Counted from the first letter of the stretch, positions 38,739 through 48,266 are shown. The stretch: 49,477 nucleotides of DNA from Oscillospiraceae bacterium (GCA_017479425.1 JAFVCD010000041.1:1-49477); one strand, 5' to 3'. The notes: generated by a model from the letters alone, not told the origin. Numbers and translations: made by a program.

Positions 38739-39857
38739 TCAGTTCTCCATCATTTCCTTAGTGATCCAGCCGTTTTTGATGCTGCGGCATAGATCCCAGC
38801 TCTCCTTCCACGGAAGGTCAGTCGGCACGTCGCGGTCGCGCAAAAGCTGATAGTTCCAGTAGAACCACCCCGCCGTCTCCTTCCACGCGTCGAGCTGAAT
38901 GCGCGCGATCTCGTTGTAGCGCCTGCGGCACTCCTCCTTATCGGACTGCACGTTGTTCGCGTACTTGTTGCAGATGCACCACTCGCCGACGATGACCGGA
39001 ATATCCCTCTGCGCCCTGCGAATCTGACTCATAACGCCCGCAAGGTAGATTTTATACGCCCACGGCTTTGCAAACGGCACGAAATTTTCCATAGCAAATA
39101 TATACGGATGCGTGTCGAGCGCGACGTTTTTAAAGCCCCTCTCGCGGAAAAAATTCTTCCAGCTTGTGCAGCGGAAGCCGTCGTGAAAAACGATTACCTT
39201 CTCCTCCGGCAGAATCGCGCGCAGGGCAATATAGGCGTTCGTGTAGAACTCTCTGAGGAACGTCAGAGGAACGTAGCCGGAGCCCTTCGCCTCCTCCTTG
39301 TTGACCGCTTTTCCGGTCGACGGCGCGGTGACGTACACTATCCAGCTTATCGGCTCGTTCAGTACCTCGATTCCGTAGAGCCCTTTACGCTCTCCGTAGC
39401 GCTTTGCGAGGCGCTCGAGGACTGTGAGCGCGAACTCCACCTCGTCCGGGTGCTTATACCAGTGGCACACTCCGGTAAGTCCGCCGTTATCGTAGCCGTT
39501 CTGACTGTACGGCACCGTGTGCAGGTCGAGAAGTATCTTCAAATCATACTTCTCCGCCCAGTCGAACGCCTTGTCTATCCACTCCGTCGCGTCAACGAAG
39601 GGCGGGCGGTCGCCGAAGGTGAAATAAGGCACCGGCAGGCGCACCATATTGAGTCCCTGCGAAGCGATAAACGCGAAGTCCTCCTCAGTGACATAGGTAT
39701 CGCGGTGCTCCTTTATGAGCGCGGCAAACTCGTCCGGCTGCATTTTGCGGCCGAGCCACGTCTCGTCCTCGGTTTCAGTGGAAGCAAAAAGGTCTGGCTT
39801 CATCCATTTTTCAAGGACGAGCCAGTTGCCTAGATTCGTTCCGTGAATTTTTCCCAT
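38739..39857 (-). CDS. Glycoside hydrolase family 5, exo-beta-1,3-glucanase-like
   Basis: 372 aa, no signal peptide. The N-terminal GTNLGNWLVLEKWMKPDLF resembles exo-beta-1,3-glucanases of GH5. Barrel motifs: MVRLPVPYFTF, LDLHTVPYSQNG, the acid/base LYGIEVLNEPIS, ALDTHPYIF and the nucleophile VIVGEWCICN. A beta-1,3/1,6-glucan oligosaccharide is the likely substrate, inferred from this and GH30. AAAGGAGCAGAAA precedes the ATG. Part of the tetR-GH3-repeat protein-GH5-GH30 operon. Confidence 0.9.
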   Translation of the reverse strand: MGKIHGTNLGNWLVLEKWMKPDLFASTETEDETWLGRKMQPDEFAALIKEHRDTYVTEEDFAFIASQGLNMVRLPVPYFTFGDRPPFVDATEWIDKAFDWAEKYDLKILLDLHTVPYSQNGYDNGGLTGVCHWYKHPDEVEFALTVLERLAKRYGERKGLYGIEVLNEPISWIVYVTAPSTGKAVNKEEAKGSGYVPLTFLREFYTNAYIALRAILPEEKVIVFHDGFRCTSWKNFFRERGFKNVALDTHPYIFAMENFVPFAKPWAYKIYLAGVMSQIRRAQRDIPVIVGEWCICNKYANNVQSDKEECRRRYNEIARIQLDAWKETAGWFYWNYQLLRDRDVPTDLPWKESWDLCRSIKNGWITKEMMEN

Positions 39858-39910
39858 TTTCTGCTCCTTTTGAAAAGGGCGCGGTTTATCGCCGCGCCCT
39901 TATTCTATCC

Positions 39911-42877
39911 TTAAAGCTTCGATAGGTCAAGTGTGAAATCGCCGGTCAGCTGCTCTGAAACGCCTGAGACGTAATGGAGCTTGCCGTCAGCGGTTGTCAT
40001 TTCAAGCCCTGTGGAGTTCACAACAGTGAGGGTCGCGCCGTCGAAGGCGTAGGTACCCGCGTCCTGAACTCCATAAGAAGCAAATTCGAACATATACGTT
40101 CCGTCGCCGTTGAAGGTTATGGTAGTCGCGCCGTCGTCAGAGGGTACGATGTACGGCTCCGCAGAAGCGCCGCCGGAGGCGGGCATCTCAAATGTGAAGT
40201 CGCCCGTGAGCTGGTCGGAAACGCCGGAGATATAGTGCAGCTTGCCGTCCTCGAGAGGCATTTCAAGTCCGTTTGCGTTGACGAATACCGTCTTACCATC
40301 AACAGTTGACCAAGTGCCGGGGTCCTCGATGCCATAGCTTTCAAAGGCAAATACATACGTACCGTCGGGGTTTACTGTCAGCTTTGTGCCGCCATCGTCG
40401 GAATCGACTGTGAACGCGTCGAAGCCGCTTGCTTCTGCGGCGCCGGCAGCGGGCATTTCAAAGGTGAAGTCACCTGTAAGCTGTTCAGATACGCCGGAAA
40501 CGTAATGAAGATGTCCATTTTCAAGCGGCATTTCAAGTCCGTTTGCGTTGACGAATACTGTCTTACCATCCACAGTAGACCAAGTGCCGGGATCTTCAAT
40601 GCCATAGCTTTCAAAAGCAAATACATACGTACCGTCGGGATTGACTGTCAGCTTTGTGCCGCCATCGTCAGAATCGACTGTGAACGCGTCGAAGCCGCTT
40701 GCTTCTGCGGCGCCGGCAGCTGGCATTTCAAACGTGAAGTCGCCCGTAAGCTGTTCAGATACGCCGGAAACGTAATGAAGATGTCCATTTTCAAGCGGCA
40801 TTTCAAGTCCGTTTGCGTTGACAAATACTGTCTTACCATCCACAGTAGACCAAGTGCCGGGATCTTCAATGCCATAGCTTTCAAAGGCAAATACATACGT
40901 ACCGTCGGGGTTTACTGTCAGCTTCGTGCCGCCATCGTCAGAGTCGACTGTGAACGCGTCGAAGCCTCCCTCAGAAACCTGAGCGAAGTCAAACGCCGCG
41001 GCGGGGATCGTATAATCGCCCGCAAGCTGCTCGGAAACTGCGGTGACATAGTGGAGTGCCATCGGGTCGCCCTCTGCGGTGAAGCTGTCGCCGTTCGGGT
41101 TAGTCACTGTGAGCACGCCGCCCTCGTAGACGTATGTGCCCTCTTCGTGAACGGAATAGGCGTCAAAGTCGAATGCAAAGGTTCCGTCCGGATTGAAGGT
41201 TATCGCCGTGCCGCCGTCATCGGAGGCGATGGTCACGCTCTCAGCAGCTGGCGTTGCCGGTGTATCCTCAGAAGGCTGCTCTTCGGCAGGTTCCTCTTCA
41301 ACAACAGGCGCATAATCAACTATCTCGGTGCCGGAGAGTGTCCAAACAGTTTCCGGTATGCAGTTGAGGAGCTCAGGCTTCTCTGCCGAATCATAGCTTC
41401 CGTTTTCAGAAATACCGTAGTCGCCGAGCTTCATCATCTGCTTCATCTGGTCTGAATAGGTGTCAGTTTCAAGCTCAAGCGTCGCATGGGTCGCAGGCTC
41501 TGTTGTTACAGTGCCGTCGCCGTTATCGGTGTAGCTTCCCTCTCCGGTAACTCGGTAGACAAGCGCAAGTCCGCTTGGATCTCCTATCTCAGCTCTCTTG
41601 CCGGAATCGATAACGTATGCGTCGGAAATGAGCTTATAACTTCCCGCTCCGTCAAGACTGAGCGTAATATCGACATAGAAGCGGTTATCTGCGTTCATAA
41701 GTCCCTTCATGCCTGCGGTAAGGAACTGAGTGTCACCCATTTCAGCGTTGCCGTAGTCTTTATTAAGCGTAACCTTGAACTCACCCTTAAGCGCGCTTCT
41801 TCCGTAAGAGAGAATCTTGCCGTCAGCAATAGTCCACACAGTTTCGGGAACAAGATCAAGCACCTCGGGATAGTCATTGGAATCGTAGGTACCGTCCTCC
41901 TCGTGGTCGCCGACCTTCATCTTGGCGGGCGATTTCATCTGAGTTGAATAGGTATCTGTCGCCATCTCGGAGACTGCGTGAGTTGCCGGAGAGGTCGTAA
42001 CAGTTCCGTCGCCATTATCCACATATGTACCCTCAGCAGTTGTGGTGAGGATAAGACCGAGACCCGTATCATCGCCGATCTCGGCGCGCTTGCCGCCCTC
42101 AACGCAGTAGGAGTCGGCAAAGAGTTTATAATTTCCTGCGCCGTCAAGGGTTAGCGTGAGGTCGAGGAACAGGCGGCTGTCTGCATTAAGAAGTCCCTTA
42201 ACAGTCGCCGGAATGAACTCATAATCACGCACGGAATCAACGTTGCCGTTGTTGCCGTTAAAGCTTACGGTGTAAGTGCCGCTCGCCATCTCGCCGGTTG
42301 AGACTCCGCCGGGGCCTACGCTCGTGCCGCTGGTAAGATTAACACCGACGAGGCCGAGAGTGGCAACAATCGCCGCAACGGCGACAACGCCGCCCGCAAT
42401 CGAGAAGCCGAGAGTTTTCGCTCTGGGAGCAGGCTGTGTGATATCCTTATGGAAAAGCCCGATAATGAGATAAATAATCGAAACAAGAAGGCTTACTGCG
42501 CCGACGAGCGACATATATATAGCTTGCTCGCCGCCGTGACCGGAGTCGTAATCGGTGATGATGCAGTTGCCGATGCCCTCTACCCTGTCGCCGACGATGA
42601 GCATACTCGCCGCGGCAAGAAGTCCTATCGCGGCAAAGGGCATAAGCTTTGCCCAGATTTTATCGGGGTACTTATTAATAACTGCGGCAGAGGCGGCTAT
42701 TGCAATGATTGCTAATACTATAAACACCGTGATGAGTATGGAGTTCATGCCGCCGAAGGTGTAGTAATTCGTTGTGAAGCCCAAAAGGAACAGTACGAGG
42801 CCGAGGAGTGCGAACGCTCCGGCGATAATGGCAATCGTCAGGTGCAGACCAAAGCCCTTTTTCTCAGTTTTAGCCAT
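39911..42877 (-). CDS. Large repeat protein with four N-terminal membrane helices
   Basis: 988 aa. Residues 1-180 hold about five hydrophobic segments. The extracytoplasmic part has two kinds of repeats. Two ~165-residue units (about 195-380) share GLLNADSRLFLDLTLTLDGAG, GKRAEIGD and YVDNGDGTVTTSPATHA. Five ~90-residue units (about 560-988) share SDDGGTKLTVNPDGTYVF, a GTWSTVDGKTVFVNANGLEM strand pair and HLHYVSGVSEQLTGDF. The middle three of the five are nearly identical in DNA. A Pro/Glu-rich linker separates the two parts. No catalytic motif. It could bind glucan or hold the neighbouring surface GH3; both are inference. GGAGG precedes the ATG. Confidence 0.85.
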   Translation of the reverse strand: MAKTEKKGFGLHLTIAIIAGAFALLGLVLFLLGFTTNYYTFGGMNSILITVFIVLAIIAIAASAAVINKYPDKIWAKLMPFAAIGLLAAASMLIVGDRVEGIGNCIITDYDSGHGGEQAIYMSLVGAVSLLVSIIYLIIGLFHKDITQPAPRAKTLGFSIAGGVVAVAAIVATLGLVGVNLTSGTSVGPGGVSTGEMASGTYTVSFNGNNGNVDSVRDYEFIPATVKGLLNADSRLFLDLTLTLDGAGNYKLFADSYCVEGGKRAEIGDDTGLGLILTTTAEGTYVDNGDGTVTTSPATHAVSEMATDTYSTQMKSPAKMKVGDHEEDGTYDSNDYPEVLDLVPETVWTIADGKILSYGRSALKGEFKVTLNKDYGNAEMGDTQFLTAGMKGLMNADNRFYVDITLSLDGAGSYKLISDAYVIDSGKRAEIGDPSGLALVYRVTGEGSYTDNGDGTVTTEPATHATLELETDTYSDQMKQMMKLGDYGISENGSYDSAEKPELLNCIPETVWTLSGTEIVDYAPVVEEEPAEEQPSEDTPATPAAESVTIASDDGGTAITFNPDGTFAFDFDAYSVHEEGTYVYEGGVLTVTNPNGDSFTAEGDPMALHYVTAVSEQLAGDYTIPAAAFDFAQVSEGGFDAFTVDSDDGGTKLTVNPDGTYVFAFESYGIEDPGTWSTVDGKTVFVNANGLEMPLENGHLHYVSGVSEQLTGDFTFEMPAAGAAEASGFDAFTVDSDDGGTKLTVNPDGTYVFAFESYGIEDPGTWSTVDGKTVFVNANGLEMPLENGHLHYVSGVSEQLTGDFTFEMPAAGAAEASGFDAFTVDSDDGGTKLTVNPDGTYVFAFESYGIEDPGTWSTVDGKTVFVNANGLEMPLEDGKLHYISGVSDQLTGDFTFEMPASGGASAEPYIVPSDDGATTITFNGDGTYMFEFASYGVQDAGTYAFDGATLTVVNSTGLEMTTADGKLHYVSGVSEQLTGDFTLDLSKL
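40154..40963 (-). repeat. Three tandem 270-bp repeats inside the repeat protein
   Basis: Units 40694-40963, 40424-40693 and 40154-40423. The first two are nearly identical; the third diverges towards its end (EMPLEDGKLHYISGV, then EMPASGGASAEP). In frame, 90 residues each. Recent duplication is implied. Confidence 0.92.
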
Positions 42878-42879
42878 TT

Positions 42880-45852
42880 TTACTGCCTCCTTTCCTTACG
42901 GTCAAATACAATTGTCAGTGCTGTGAATGCGATAAAGCCAAGCGCGCTCAAGCCAACGATGACCTCGAACATTATTACCCACCAGACCTGCCCGCCGGAT
43001 GCGGCGGAGGCGGCGTCGATGCCGTTCATCGTGGCGGCGTTGACGTAGGCGTACAGTTTTCTGTGATAGCTCTCTCTGAGCTTCGACTGGAGAACGATGT
43101 CCTTTTCCACTTCAGCCTGTGTTAAGTTCCAGACGGTTGCGTTATTGGAGCCGCCGAGCATCTGATCGTTGCCCGCCATCGCGGTCTCACGCGGCAGGAA
43201 GTAGGCGGTACTCTTTACGGAGTCCGTCATCATAAAGCCGTTCCAGCCCCATTCGCCGCGGAGAATACCGAGCATAAGTCCCTCATCAGCGCCAACGTGA
43301 GTGCAGCCGATACGGTTAAAGGCGCTCATAAGACCTTTTATGTCGCCGTCGCGGATACCGATTTCAAAGCCACGCAGCTCATTTTCACGCGCCGCCTGCT
43401 CATTTAGGAACACCGCAAGACCGTCGCGGTTAGTCTCCTGATCGTTAAATGCAAAGTGCTTGACGTTAGTAACCACGCCGTAGTTATTTAACGCGTTGTG
43501 GACATAGGCTCCGGTGTTGCCGGTGAGAACAGCGTCCTCAGAGTAATATGCGATATTTCTGAGGTTATAGGGAGTTCTGTGGATGTTCATGCCGGGGCCA
43601 AACCAAGTGTCGTAGCCCGTCCAGAGGCAGTCGTTGCCGACAAGTCTTCCGAATTCGCGCTGGAGAAGCGGTGAGAACGAGGCGGCGACAACGGGTCCGC
43701 CGGGATAAACGTCCGTCATGTGCTTGTAGGCGGGATCGTCCTGACTTACCTCATAGATAGTGCCCTTCGTGCGCTGACCGATGTAGCCTATGATTCCAAG
43801 AGGTGAATCTGCGCGGCTCTCGATAGGCATTGCGATCTCCTCGATCTCCTCGAAATACGCAATGTACTGATTTATGTAATCCTGAAGGGAAACCTCGTCG
43901 AGAACGGTGTCATATAGAGGATCGTCATACGCAAGACCCCTGAGGGCAATGGCGTTCACACCGCTGTCCTTGCCGTAGTTGAAGCTTTCGGGGCCGGTGT
44001 AGGCGGCTTTCGCCTTTTCGAGGTCATATGTGTTGTTGCGAAGAAGAGTGATCATTTCAGCCGTTGCTGTGAGGCTGTCAACGCTCTTCGGGAAGGTGCC
44101 GAACCAGTCGCTTCTCGAGAGATAGGTCACGATGAAGCCGAGATTATTGAGGTCAGCGCCGGAAAGCTCGTTCTGAATCGTAACGCCGTTTGCGCTCTCC
44201 TTGTAGATATCGGAATCGTTCGTCGCCTTGTACGCCGTGCCGTCAAGAACGCTTTTTACCGCCTCGTGAGCATTGCCCGTGGCAAAGTAATAGTCGCCCT
44301 TTTCGAGGATCCATGCGCCCGTAACGCCGTCGTGTGAACGGGTGCGGTCATAGGAATAAAAATCCTCAGCGTTGAATGAAACGACAACGTCCTCACTCTC
44401 GCCCGGGTTAAGGAGTACAACGTCGGCAAAGGTCTCTTCCTTCGCCTCGCCGGTTTTGGCATAGCCTATGAGCTGTACGGCGCTCTTTTCAACGCCGTTC
44501 TGCTTATCGTAATCGGTGTACGGTGCGGATACGTAGAGCTGAACCGCGTGCTTTGCGGCCTTATCGCCGGTGTTCGTGACCTTCACGGTTACGGTTGAGG
44601 TGCCGAGCCAGTCGATGTTAACGCTCGTTATCTCCTCAGTAAAGGTGCTGCCCTCAAGGCCGAAGCCGAAGGGGAAGCTGACCTCGCTGTCGTAATTCCA
44701 GCTCGTTCCGGTGGTGGACTGACCAGCGGCAGCCTTATTGGCGTTGCCCTGACCCTTTTCAGCGTCGAAATAACGGGTTTCGTAGTATTTATAGCCGTTG
44801 TAGATACCCTCGAGCTCGACGAGATACCAGCTTGAGCGAAGGCCGTTGTTGTTGGTTGTCTCGATTTCCTCATAGTTATCGAAGGTATAAATGCCGAGGT
44901 TCTGCGCGGCGGGGCTGAGCGCGGAGTTTACAGCCCAGGTGTCGGGCAGATGGCCGGATGGCAGCGTTGTGCCCTTCAGAAGGTCGGCTATTCCGTAAGT
45001 GCCGTAAGCGCCGGGGTTGCCGATCCAGAGCATCGCGTCAACGCCGGCGTCACGCTTGAGCTCCTCAACCTCCATCGAGGTGCCGGAGTTGAGAAGTACG
45101 ACTACCTTGCCGAAGCCCTGCGCCTCGACCCAGTTTACAAGGTCGCGCTCCTCATTTGAAAGAGAGAAGATATTTCCGGTGGGGCTCTGAGTAAACTCCT
45201 CCGGCTTTGCGATTCCGTTTGCTCCGGGGTAGAAGCAGGCGCTCTCACCCGCATCGCGTCCGAGAACTATGATCGCAGCGTCCTTATAGTCGCCTATTTT
45301 GGCGGCGTCGAGAAGGCTCGCCGGAACCTCGTTTATCTCCGAGCCCTGCTCCTCATAGTCGAAAACAACATTGCCGCCGGATGACCTGGAGGGAGCATAA
45401 TCCGCCTCCATGTCCTTATAGAACTGCGTCATTTCCGGGTTTACGGCAAAGCCGCGGTCGGTGAGAGCCTCGCCGAGAGTTACGACATTTCCGGCGTCGA
45501 TGAGCTCACCCATTGAGCCTCCGAACTGCATCTTCGCGCCGCTGCGCATTCCGAAGAGCGTTACGCGCGTACCGCTGATCGCGGGTTCGCCCTTGAGAGC
45601 AACGCTTCCCTCGGCCGCGAGACGGGTCGAGTAGGCGATCTCGGCCGCGATGAGCTCAGAGCCCGAGGCAAAGTCGGACTTGAAGTAGTAGTCATCTGGG
45701 TTGAGACTCCTCGTAATCGTCGCGGTCTCAGTGCCGAGCAGCTCGTTTACCTTGCCCGCCCATGCGTTCGCAACGCCGAATACGACGCTGAACATCACAA
45801 GCAGAGCGAGGAAGATACCGGCAAAGCCGCGAAATACGTGACTTCTTTTCAT
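42880..45852 (-). CDS. Membrane-anchored glycoside hydrolase family 3 with permuted domain order
   Basis: 990 aa. An N-terminal signal-anchor helix (residues about 8-30) and a C-terminal transmembrane helix (MFEVIVGLSALGFIAFTALT) before DRKERRQ anchor both ends. In GH3 the catalytic barrel normally comes first. Here the alpha/beta sandwich comes first (EGSVALKGEPAISGTRVTLFG, SGHLPDTWAVN), then an FnIII-like part (AVQLYVSAPY, LNPGESEDVVVSF), then the barrel (GPGMNIHRTPYNLRN, NVKHFAFNDQETNRDG, GFMMTDS with the likely nucleophile Asp). This C-FnIII-N order is known from some Ruminococcus and Butyrivibrio beta-glucosidases. The ATG at 45852 follows AAGGAGGAGAAAA. It probably hydrolyses beta-glucosides at the outer surface. 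Confidence 0.93.
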   Translation of the reverse strand: MKRSHVFRGFAGIFLALLVMFSVVFGVANAWAGKVNELLGTETATITRSLNPDDYYFKSDFASGSELIAAEIAYSTRLAAEGSVALKGEPAISGTRVTLFGMRSGAKMQFGGSMGELIDAGNVVTLGEALTDRGFAVNPEMTQFYKDMEADYAPSRSSGGNVVFDYEEQGSEINEVPASLLDAAKIGDYKDAAIIVLGRDAGESACFYPGANGIAKPEEFTQSPTGNIFSLSNEERDLVNWVEAQGFGKVVVLLNSGTSMEVEELKRDAGVDAMLWIGNPGAYGTYGIADLLKGTTLPSGHLPDTWAVNSALSPAAQNLGIYTFDNYEEIETTNNNGLRSSWYLVELEGIYNGYKYYETRYFDAEKGQGNANKAAAGQSTTGTSWNYDSEVSFPFGFGLEGSTFTEEITSVNIDWLGTSTVTVKVTNTGDKAAKHAVQLYVSAPYTDYDKQNGVEKSAVQLIGYAKTGEAKEETFADVVLLNPGESEDVVVSFNAEDFYSYDRTRSHDGVTGAWILEKGDYYFATGNAHEAVKSVLDGTAYKATNDSDIYKESANGVTIQNELSGADLNNLGFIVTYLSRSDWFGTFPKSVDSLTATAEMITLLRNNTYDLEKAKAAYTGPESFNYGKDSGVNAIALRGLAYDDPLYDTVLDEVSLQDYINQYIAYFEEIEEIAMPIESRADSPLGIIGYIGQRTKGTIYEVSQDDPAYKHMTDVYPGGPVVAASFSPLLQREFGRLVGNDCLWTGYDTWFGPGMNIHRTPYNLRNIAYYSEDAVLTGNTGAYVHNALNNYGVVTNVKHFAFNDQETNRDGLAVFLNEQAARENELRGFEIGIRDGDIKGLMSAFNRIGCTHVGADEGLMLGILRGEWGWNGFMMTDSVKSTAYFLPRETAMAGNDQMLGGSNNATVWNLTQAEVEKDIVLQSKLRESYHRKLYAYVNAATMNGIDAASAASGGQVWWVIMFEVIVGLSALGFIAFTALTIVFDRKERRQ

Positions 45853-45863
45853 TTTTCTCCTCC

Positions 45864-46403
45864 TTAAATGCTGCCATATATTTTTTCGCTGAATTTCTCC
45901 AGCAGTTGTGCCATCTTTTCGGGCTCTATCGGCTCTTGGGCGTGCAGCCATTCGGTTATTGTGCCGGTGCAGCCCGCGAATATGTAGTCAAAGGCAATTT
46001 CAAGCTCCGTCTCGCTTCTGTCCGGGTATCTCGCCTCAAGGTGTGACCTCATTACATGGAACGATCTGATTTTCACGCCTCTCAGAAACTCAGGGTCGCC
46101 GTTGCGCCCCATCACAGCGGCGTACTCCTCCCTGCGCTCGAGTATTTTTCTGAGCTTCTCAGCAAGCAAAGCCTCGCCCCCGGAAAAATCGAGCATTCCC
46201 CCGCCCGAAAGCTCCTCCTGCAGCTCTCTAAGCACATCCATCGGCGCGGAATAGTGGAGATAGAACGTGCCGCGGTTTAATCCCGCCGCCTCGCACAGCT
46301 CCTTTATCGTAATAAATCCGATGGCTTTTCTCCCGAGAAGCTCCGTCATCGCGGCAAACAGCCTGCTTTTGGTGAATTGAATTCTTGTGTCTAAAACAGC
46401 CAT
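45864..46403 (-). CDS. TetR-family transcriptional regulator
   Basis: 179 aa. N-terminal HTH: TKSRLFAAMTELLGRKAIGF, ITIKELCEAAGLNRGTFYLHY, the typical TetR DNA-binding helices. The C-terminal helical domain (LLAEKLRKILERREEY...FDYIFAGCTGTITEWL) would bind the inducer. It is the first gene of the glycosidase operon, 11 bases before GH3, and divergent from the sugar symporter, so it is the likely local repressor of both directions. AGAGGACATAT precedes the ATG. Confidence 0.93.
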   Translation of the reverse strand: MAVLDTRIQFTKSRLFAAMTELLGRKAIGFITIKELCEAAGLNRGTFYLHYSAPMDVLRELQEELSGGGMLDFSGGEALLAEKLRKILERREEYAAVMGRNGDPEFLRGVKIRSFHVMRSHLEARYPDRSETELEIAFDYIFAGCTGTITEWLHAQEPIEPEKMAQLLEKFSEKIYGSI

Positions 46404-46490
46404 ATATGTCCTCTAATTAACATTGTGTTGATTATATTTTATAGCGTTTGACATTATGATACTATCAGCACTGCAAAAAAGCAAGGATTT

Positions 46491-46542
46491 TTTGTGAATT
46501 TGCACAAATTTGTTTGACTTTTTCAATTTGCACTGCTAAACT
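46491..46542 (+). promoter_or_regulatory. Promoter of the sugar symporter with adjacent palindrome
   Basis: TTGACT (46514-46519), 17-base spacer, TAAACT (46537-46542). Just upstream, TTTGTGAATTTGCACAAA (46491-46508) is a palindrome, and AGCACTGCAAA (46467-46477) mirrors TTTGCACTGCT (46527-46537) with one mismatch. These are candidate operators for the divergent TetR regulator. The minus-strand tetR promoter is less clear; a TATAAT lies near 46430. Confidence 0.6.
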
Positions 46543-46577
46543 AAGCAAGTAATTACATAGCTTTGGAGGTAATCTCG

Positions 46578-48218
46578 ATGAAGCTCGCTCTTTTTGACTC
46601 GCCCGCGCTCGGCTCTCGCATAAAAAACGAAAAGGTAACGCTGTTTCCCGAGGGAGCGCTCGGTTATCTCGTCGGCCCTACGCTTGCGATGCTTACAAAC
46701 TCGATTATGGCAAACTACTTCAACGCCTATATGTCGAACGTGCTGAACATAAACAAGTGGGCAGGGTGGTTTTTCACCTCGATACCGGTCGTGAGCGTAT
46801 TTTTCGTCATTCTCGGAAATATCCTCGTCGGGCGGCTTATGGACAGCATCAAGACGAAAGCCGGCAAGGCCCGTCCGCTGATACTTCTCAGCATACCTGT
46901 AAATATAATTGCGCTCGTCATACTCTTCATTCTCTCGCCCTATGTCAACGAAACAATGCAGGATAAACAACTCATAAGCCTCATTCTCATCTCTATCGGC
47001 TACATACTTCTCTTTGCCGTGGCGTATCCGATGTATTCAACACCCCACGCCGCCATCGTTTCGCTCTCGACACGTGACAGCAAGGACAGAAGCCTGCTTG
47101 CTACGATATCCAACGCAACGGCGCTCGCCGCAATGGGCGTTGTCAGCATGGTGCTTCCCTTCTTCCTGCGCCTTTTGTTCGTCTACGATATGTCCGGCGC
47201 AGGAACTCCGGTCTACAACGACGCCGGTGCGATAGAGTACTATGTCGATTCCTCCGGAGCCGCAATTTACGACGGGCTTGCAAGCTATAATCATTGGAAA
47301 ATCTTCGTCATCGCCCTTATTTTCATAACCGCAATCGGCGCAGTTACCGAATATTTCTTCACCCGTGAAAGAGTCACCGAGGAGGGCATGGGCGGCGAAA
47401 AGCCGAAGGATGCGCTTCCGGTGCGTAAGCAGGCAAAAATCTGCTTTAGTGACAAATATTGGATAATCATCATGCTTTTCCTCCTCTGCTATCAGCTCGG
47501 TGGAATGCTCAAAAACGCCTCTCAGCTCTACTTCTGCCAGGCGATGTTCACAGACGCTCAGGGAAACTACACCACAGCAAACGGCGGCGCAATTCAGGGT
47601 ACGCTCTCGATAATCGGCGCTGTGCCGACGGCGCTCGGAATGCTTGTGGCAGTACCTCTCGCAAACAAAATCGGGAAGGCCCGTGCGATACTTTTCGGCT
47701 CTGTTCTTGCAGTCGCCGGCGGCGTGCTGGGAATGCTCTTCCCGGATAACCTCACTATCGTGATTGCTTCGTTTGTAATTAAGGCTCTCGGCTCAACTCC
47801 TGCTATGTATCTTCTCCTTGCGCTCCTTGCAGATGTGCTTGACCACCAGGAGGCGGTCTACGGCGCGCGCACCGACGGCTTTTCAATGACCATTTACGGC
47901 GCAATTTTCTCCGGCTGTACCGGGATTGCAACAGGACTTATGAACGGCGTGCTCGCCGCAGTCGGCTACTCCTCCTCAAACATCTCCTCCGACGCTATCA
48001 GAGCCGCAATGCCGTTGATATTCATCGGCGGCGAGACCATCGGCTATGTTGCGATTTTTGCGATGTTCCTCTTTATGAGCGTTGAAAAGTTCGGCCCCGC
48101 CGACCGTTACGCTATCGCACTCCAGAACGGCACAGAGCTGCCTGACCGACCGGATGATAAGCTTCTCGGCGAGTTCAACACTCTCCGCAAAAAAGCCGGC
48201 AATAAAGAAATCCGATAA
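46578..48218 (+). CDS. GPH-family (glycoside-pentoside-hexuronide:cation) sugar symporter
   Basis: 546 aa, about 12 membrane segments. Features of the MelB/GPH branch of the MFS: YLVGPTLAMLTNSIMANYFNAYM, GRLMDSIKTKAGKARP (loop 2-3), YPMYSTPHAAIVSLST, and GARTDGFSMTIYGAIFSG in the C-terminal half. A ~60-residue periplasm-side insertion after helix 6 (TPVYNDAGAIEYYVDSSG) is unusual. It likely imports a beta-glucoside with a cation for the cytosolic GH5/GH30. The ATG at 46578 follows GGAGG by 8 bases; the longer reading from 46563 is not needed. Confidence 0.93.
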   Translation: MKLALFDSPALGSRIKNEKVTLFPEGALGYLVGPTLAMLTNSIMANYFNAYMSNVLNINKWAGWFFTSIPVVSVFFVILGNILVGRLMDSIKTKAGKARPLILLSIPVNIIALVILFILSPYVNETMQDKQLISLILISIGYILLFAVAYPMYSTPHAAIVSLSTRDSKDRSLLATISNATALAAMGVVSMVLPFFLRLLFVYDMSGAGTPVYNDAGAIEYYVDSSGAAIYDGLASYNHWKIFVIALIFITAIGAVTEYFFTRERVTEEGMGGEKPKDALPVRKQAKICFSDKYWIIIMLFLLCYQLGGMLKNASQLYFCQAMFTDAQGNYTTANGGAIQGTLSIIGAVPTALGMLVAVPLANKIGKARAILFGSVLAVAGGVLGMLFPDNLTIVIASFVIKALGSTPAMYLLLALLADVLDHQEAVYGARTDGFSMTIYGAIFSGCTGIATGLMNGVLAAVGYSSSNISSDAIRAAMPLIFIGGETIGYVAIFAMFLFMSVEKFGPADRYAIALQNGTELPDRPDDKLLGEFNTLRKKAGNKEIR

Positions 48219-48225
48219 AAAAAAG

Positions 48226-48257
48226 ACTGTCAGGAAACTTTTTCCTGACAGTTTTTC
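48226..48257. terminator. Bidirectional terminator between symporter and sirtuin genes
   Basis: Perfect 12-bp stem ACTGTCAGGAAA with TTTCCTGACAGT, 3-base loop, A-run on the left and T-run on the right. Confidence 0.92.
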
Positions 48258-48266
48258 ATTGTCGAT

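Noticed and set aside
40154-40963. 270-bp direct repeats as duplicated insertion sequences
   Set aside because: They are in frame inside one gene and encode a protein domain; no terminal inverted repeats or transposase.
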